49,632 nucleotides of DNA from Candidatus Poribacteria bacterium (GTDB taxonomy: Bacteria; Poribacteria; WGA-4E; UBA9662). The DNA is taken from positions 28,563 through 78,194 of the forward strand of contig PAQF01000020.1 in the NCBI GenBank assembly GCA_002709695.1. The letters run 5' to 3'. Each line of letters starts with the position of its first letter. Position 1 is the first letter of the stretch. Shown here piece by piece: positions 48,005 through 49,632 of this stretch. The translations under genes and the position numbers were made by a program. The notes beneath the pieces were generated by a model that saw nothing but the letters and a program-made list of their open reading frames with translations, was not told where the DNA came from and did no database searches.

Positions 48005-49632
48005 TTAAGCTGCGACTAAGGACAGTATATTCTGTGATATTGCACTAGCTTGAGCCAACATAGCCGTCGCTGATTGTGCCAGTATCTGGTTCTTAGCTAG
48101 ATCAGTAGCATCAGCGGCGAAGTCAGTATCCTCTATGCTGGACCGTGAAACCTCAACGTTCTGGGTTTGGCCAGTTAGATTGGACATGATAAATGATAAC
48201 CGGTTTTGCATCGAACCCAGATAGCTTCGTTCCTGGTTGACCATGTCAGTGGCATCATCCAGTGACGTGATGGCTGCTCTAGCTTGGTCGATATCTAATA
48301 CTTGACTACCATCAATTCTCAAACCGCTGGCTGTTACACTACTGATGCCTAGTTGCAATTGATGATTGATGTCGTTATCGACACCTATCTGCAAATCACG
48401 GCCAGCTGCAATTTCCATATTTGTACCATTCAGTCCACTGCTGGGAGCATAGGTGCTGTCCAAGGTAACTTGGATGCCAAAATCTGAAAAGCCAAGAGTT
48501 TCTTGATTATTCGAAACATAGTCTTCCCTCTGAGAGGTGCCGTCAGCATCGGTAAATGATAGTGTTCTGTTGGAAGAAACTGTAAAATTACTTAAGACTT
48601 TATTAGGAACTGAATCTACAGTATTACTATAAGTGCCTGGTGAAGTAGCATCATAGCTAATCTTTACTGAACCATGACCAGAGCGAATTCCAGATTGAGT
48701 GGTTCCATTTGATACTCCTGCTATATAGGACGAACCGCCTCCTCCTCCCTGAGTATCGTTGCCAACAGATGATCCTGAATAAGTTCCACCACCATAGTAG
48801 CCACCACCACCTCCTCCTCCATCACCCAAGTTAGTGCTTCCACCATAGCCAAATCCTCCCCCATTTCCTGCTGATGTTTGGGTAGCATCATAAGAGCTAC
48901 TATATCCACTTCCAGTCAAACCACCTCCATAACCGTAAAGGTCAGAGGGATCTTCACCACCACCACCACCACCAGCAGCAACAATCACTCTAGAAGCTAG
49001 AGACGTTGCATCATTCCAAGAACCATTGACTGTTCTAACATCAGTAGCTCCACCTCCTCCATTCCCAGGTTCGCCTGACGACGATGCATGCCCACTTCCT
49101 CCACCATTCCATCCTCCAGCAGCAACCCCATTCGTTGAGGAACTTCCATGTCCACCTACATATACATACAAATCTTGATTAGGAGTTACCGATAGTGTTC
49201 CTGATGAATACCCCCCTTTACCTCCAAGACCACTAGCACTATTCCCACTCAACACTCTACCGCCTCCTTCTGCACCCCATGCCTCAATCTGAATTGAGGT
49301 AACCCCACTAGGTGATGTGAATGTTTGTACACTTCCAGTATAGGAAAAAATCTCGTTACCACTACCGCTACTACCACTTACTCCCCATTTACCAATAAGG
49401 TAAGTATTAATTTGTGTCTTTTCCGAGTCCGTCAATACTCTATCAAAAACCAAAACTTCATCATAAACACTAGAGTCAGATAGTTGAATACCTCCTGCAT
49501 TACTATCAGTAGGAGTAAGAGCTCCTGCCTTCGTTACCACAATCATTGTTGCTGCATTTAATGTCTCACTGGTAGTTGATTGGTCAATATGATTCGCCGT
49601 TCCACTGAAATCAATCCAGTTACTGGCATTCG
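48005..49632 (-). CDS. Flagellin C-terminus fused to glycine-rich and LamG-like domains (5' part outside window)
   Basis: The frame is open from the right edge to the stop at 48005 (541 codons visible). About 49400-49632 encodes the end of a LamG-like domain (NWIDFSGTANHIDQSTT, YDEVLVFDRVLTDSEK). About 48650-49357 encodes a glycine-rich, ALK-type adhesive domain (GNEIFSYTGSVQTFTSPSG, AAGGWNGGGSG, GGGGGGYYGGG). The last 77 codons or so (from 48238) are a flagellin C-terminal D1/D0 domain: LGSMQNRLSFIMSNL, SSIEDTDFAADATDLAKNQIL and ISQNILSLVAA. The expected N-terminal flagellin D0/D1 should lie outside to the right. It would place lectin and glycine-rich domains in the surface-exposed part of a flagellar filament. 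Confidence 0.85.
   Translation of the reverse strand, partial: NASNWIDFSGTANHIDQSTTSETLNAATMIVVTKAGALTPTDSNAGGIQLSDSSVYDEVLVFDRVLTDSEKTQINTYLIGKWGVSGSSGSGNEIFSYTGSVQTFTSPSGVTSIQIEAWGAEGGGRVLSGNSASGLGGKGGYSSGTLSVTPNQDLYVYVGGHGSSSTNGVAAGGWNGGGSGHASSSGEPGNGGGGATDVRTVNGSWNDATSLASRVIVAAGGGGGGEDPSDLYGYGGGLTGSGYSSSYDATQTSAGNGGGFGYGGSTNLGDGGGGGGGYYGGGTYSGSSVGNDTQGGGGGSSYIAGVSNGTTQSGIRSGHGSVKISYDATSPGTYSNTVDSVPNKVLSNFTVSSNRTLSFTDADGTSQREDYVSNNQETLGFSDFGIQVTLDSTYAPSSGLNGTNMEIAAGRDLQIGVDNDINHQLQLGISSVTASGLRIDGSQVLDIDQARAAITSLDDATDMVNQERSYLGSMQNRLSFIMSNLTGQTQNVEVSRSSIEDTDFAADATDLAKNQILAQSATAMLAQASAISQNILSLVAA

Noticed and set aside
48721-48909. Minus-strand frame in the glycine-rich region
   Set aside because: It is an out-of-frame shadow of the glycine codon repeats.
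48650-49357. Glycine-rich repeats read as a CRISPR or satellite array
   Set aside because: The repeats are uneven and keep one open frame; they encode a glycine-rich protein domain.

Overview
The window looks like a low-GC chromosome segment (about 40% by eye) of an uncultivated, probably marine or sponge-associated bacterium of the Candidatus Poribacteria type. That assignment is inference. It rests on the gene mix: many phytanoyl-CoA dioxygenase-like (PhyH) proteins, sulfatases, secreted LamG-type proteins, an ankyrin protein, DUF6785-type membrane proteins and dockerin debris. No rRNA or tRNA gene, CRISPR array or intact insertion sequence was seen. Genes are loosely packed, with many 300-700 bp spacers that often hold decayed coding debris.

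Layout. 1-10.3 kb: an edge fragment, six PhyH-family oxygenases, thiC with a clear terminator, and a DoxX-type membrane protein. 10.4-23 kb: two secreted LamG-like proteins, a PH-like protein, a large multi-pass membrane protein with a C-terminal sugar-binding-like domain, a DUF6785-type membrane protein, an ankyrin protein, a DUF123 protein and glpD. 23-36.6 kb: five more PhyH genes mixed with an arylsulfatase K-like sulfatase, an extended SDR reductase, a LamG protein, a metallophosphoesterase, a DMT exporter and a short-chain dehydrogenase directly upstream of a PhyH gene. 37-42 kb: a second DUF6785-type protein, a CIA30-domain protein and a GC-rich broken iduronate-sulfatase-like gene. 42-49.6 kb: tandem duplicated LamG proteins, two proteins sharing a duplicated promoter and leader (one a SUMF1-domain protein without the FGE cysteines), a frameshifted HExxH metallopeptidase, and the end of a flagellin that carries LamG-like and glycine-rich domains.

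How it may fit together (inference). The eleven PhyH oxygenases have intact iron sites except one, but diverge strongly from each other, which suggests different substrates. Sulfatases, lectin-like secreted proteins and membrane transporters suggest growth on sulfated or host-derived glycans. The strongest new signals are a C-terminal tag (consensus L-x-[ST]-x-W-A-x-[IL]-K) on all five secreted LamG-like proteins, the flagellin with lectin and glycine-rich inserts, and the promoter-leader module shared by two unrelated genes.
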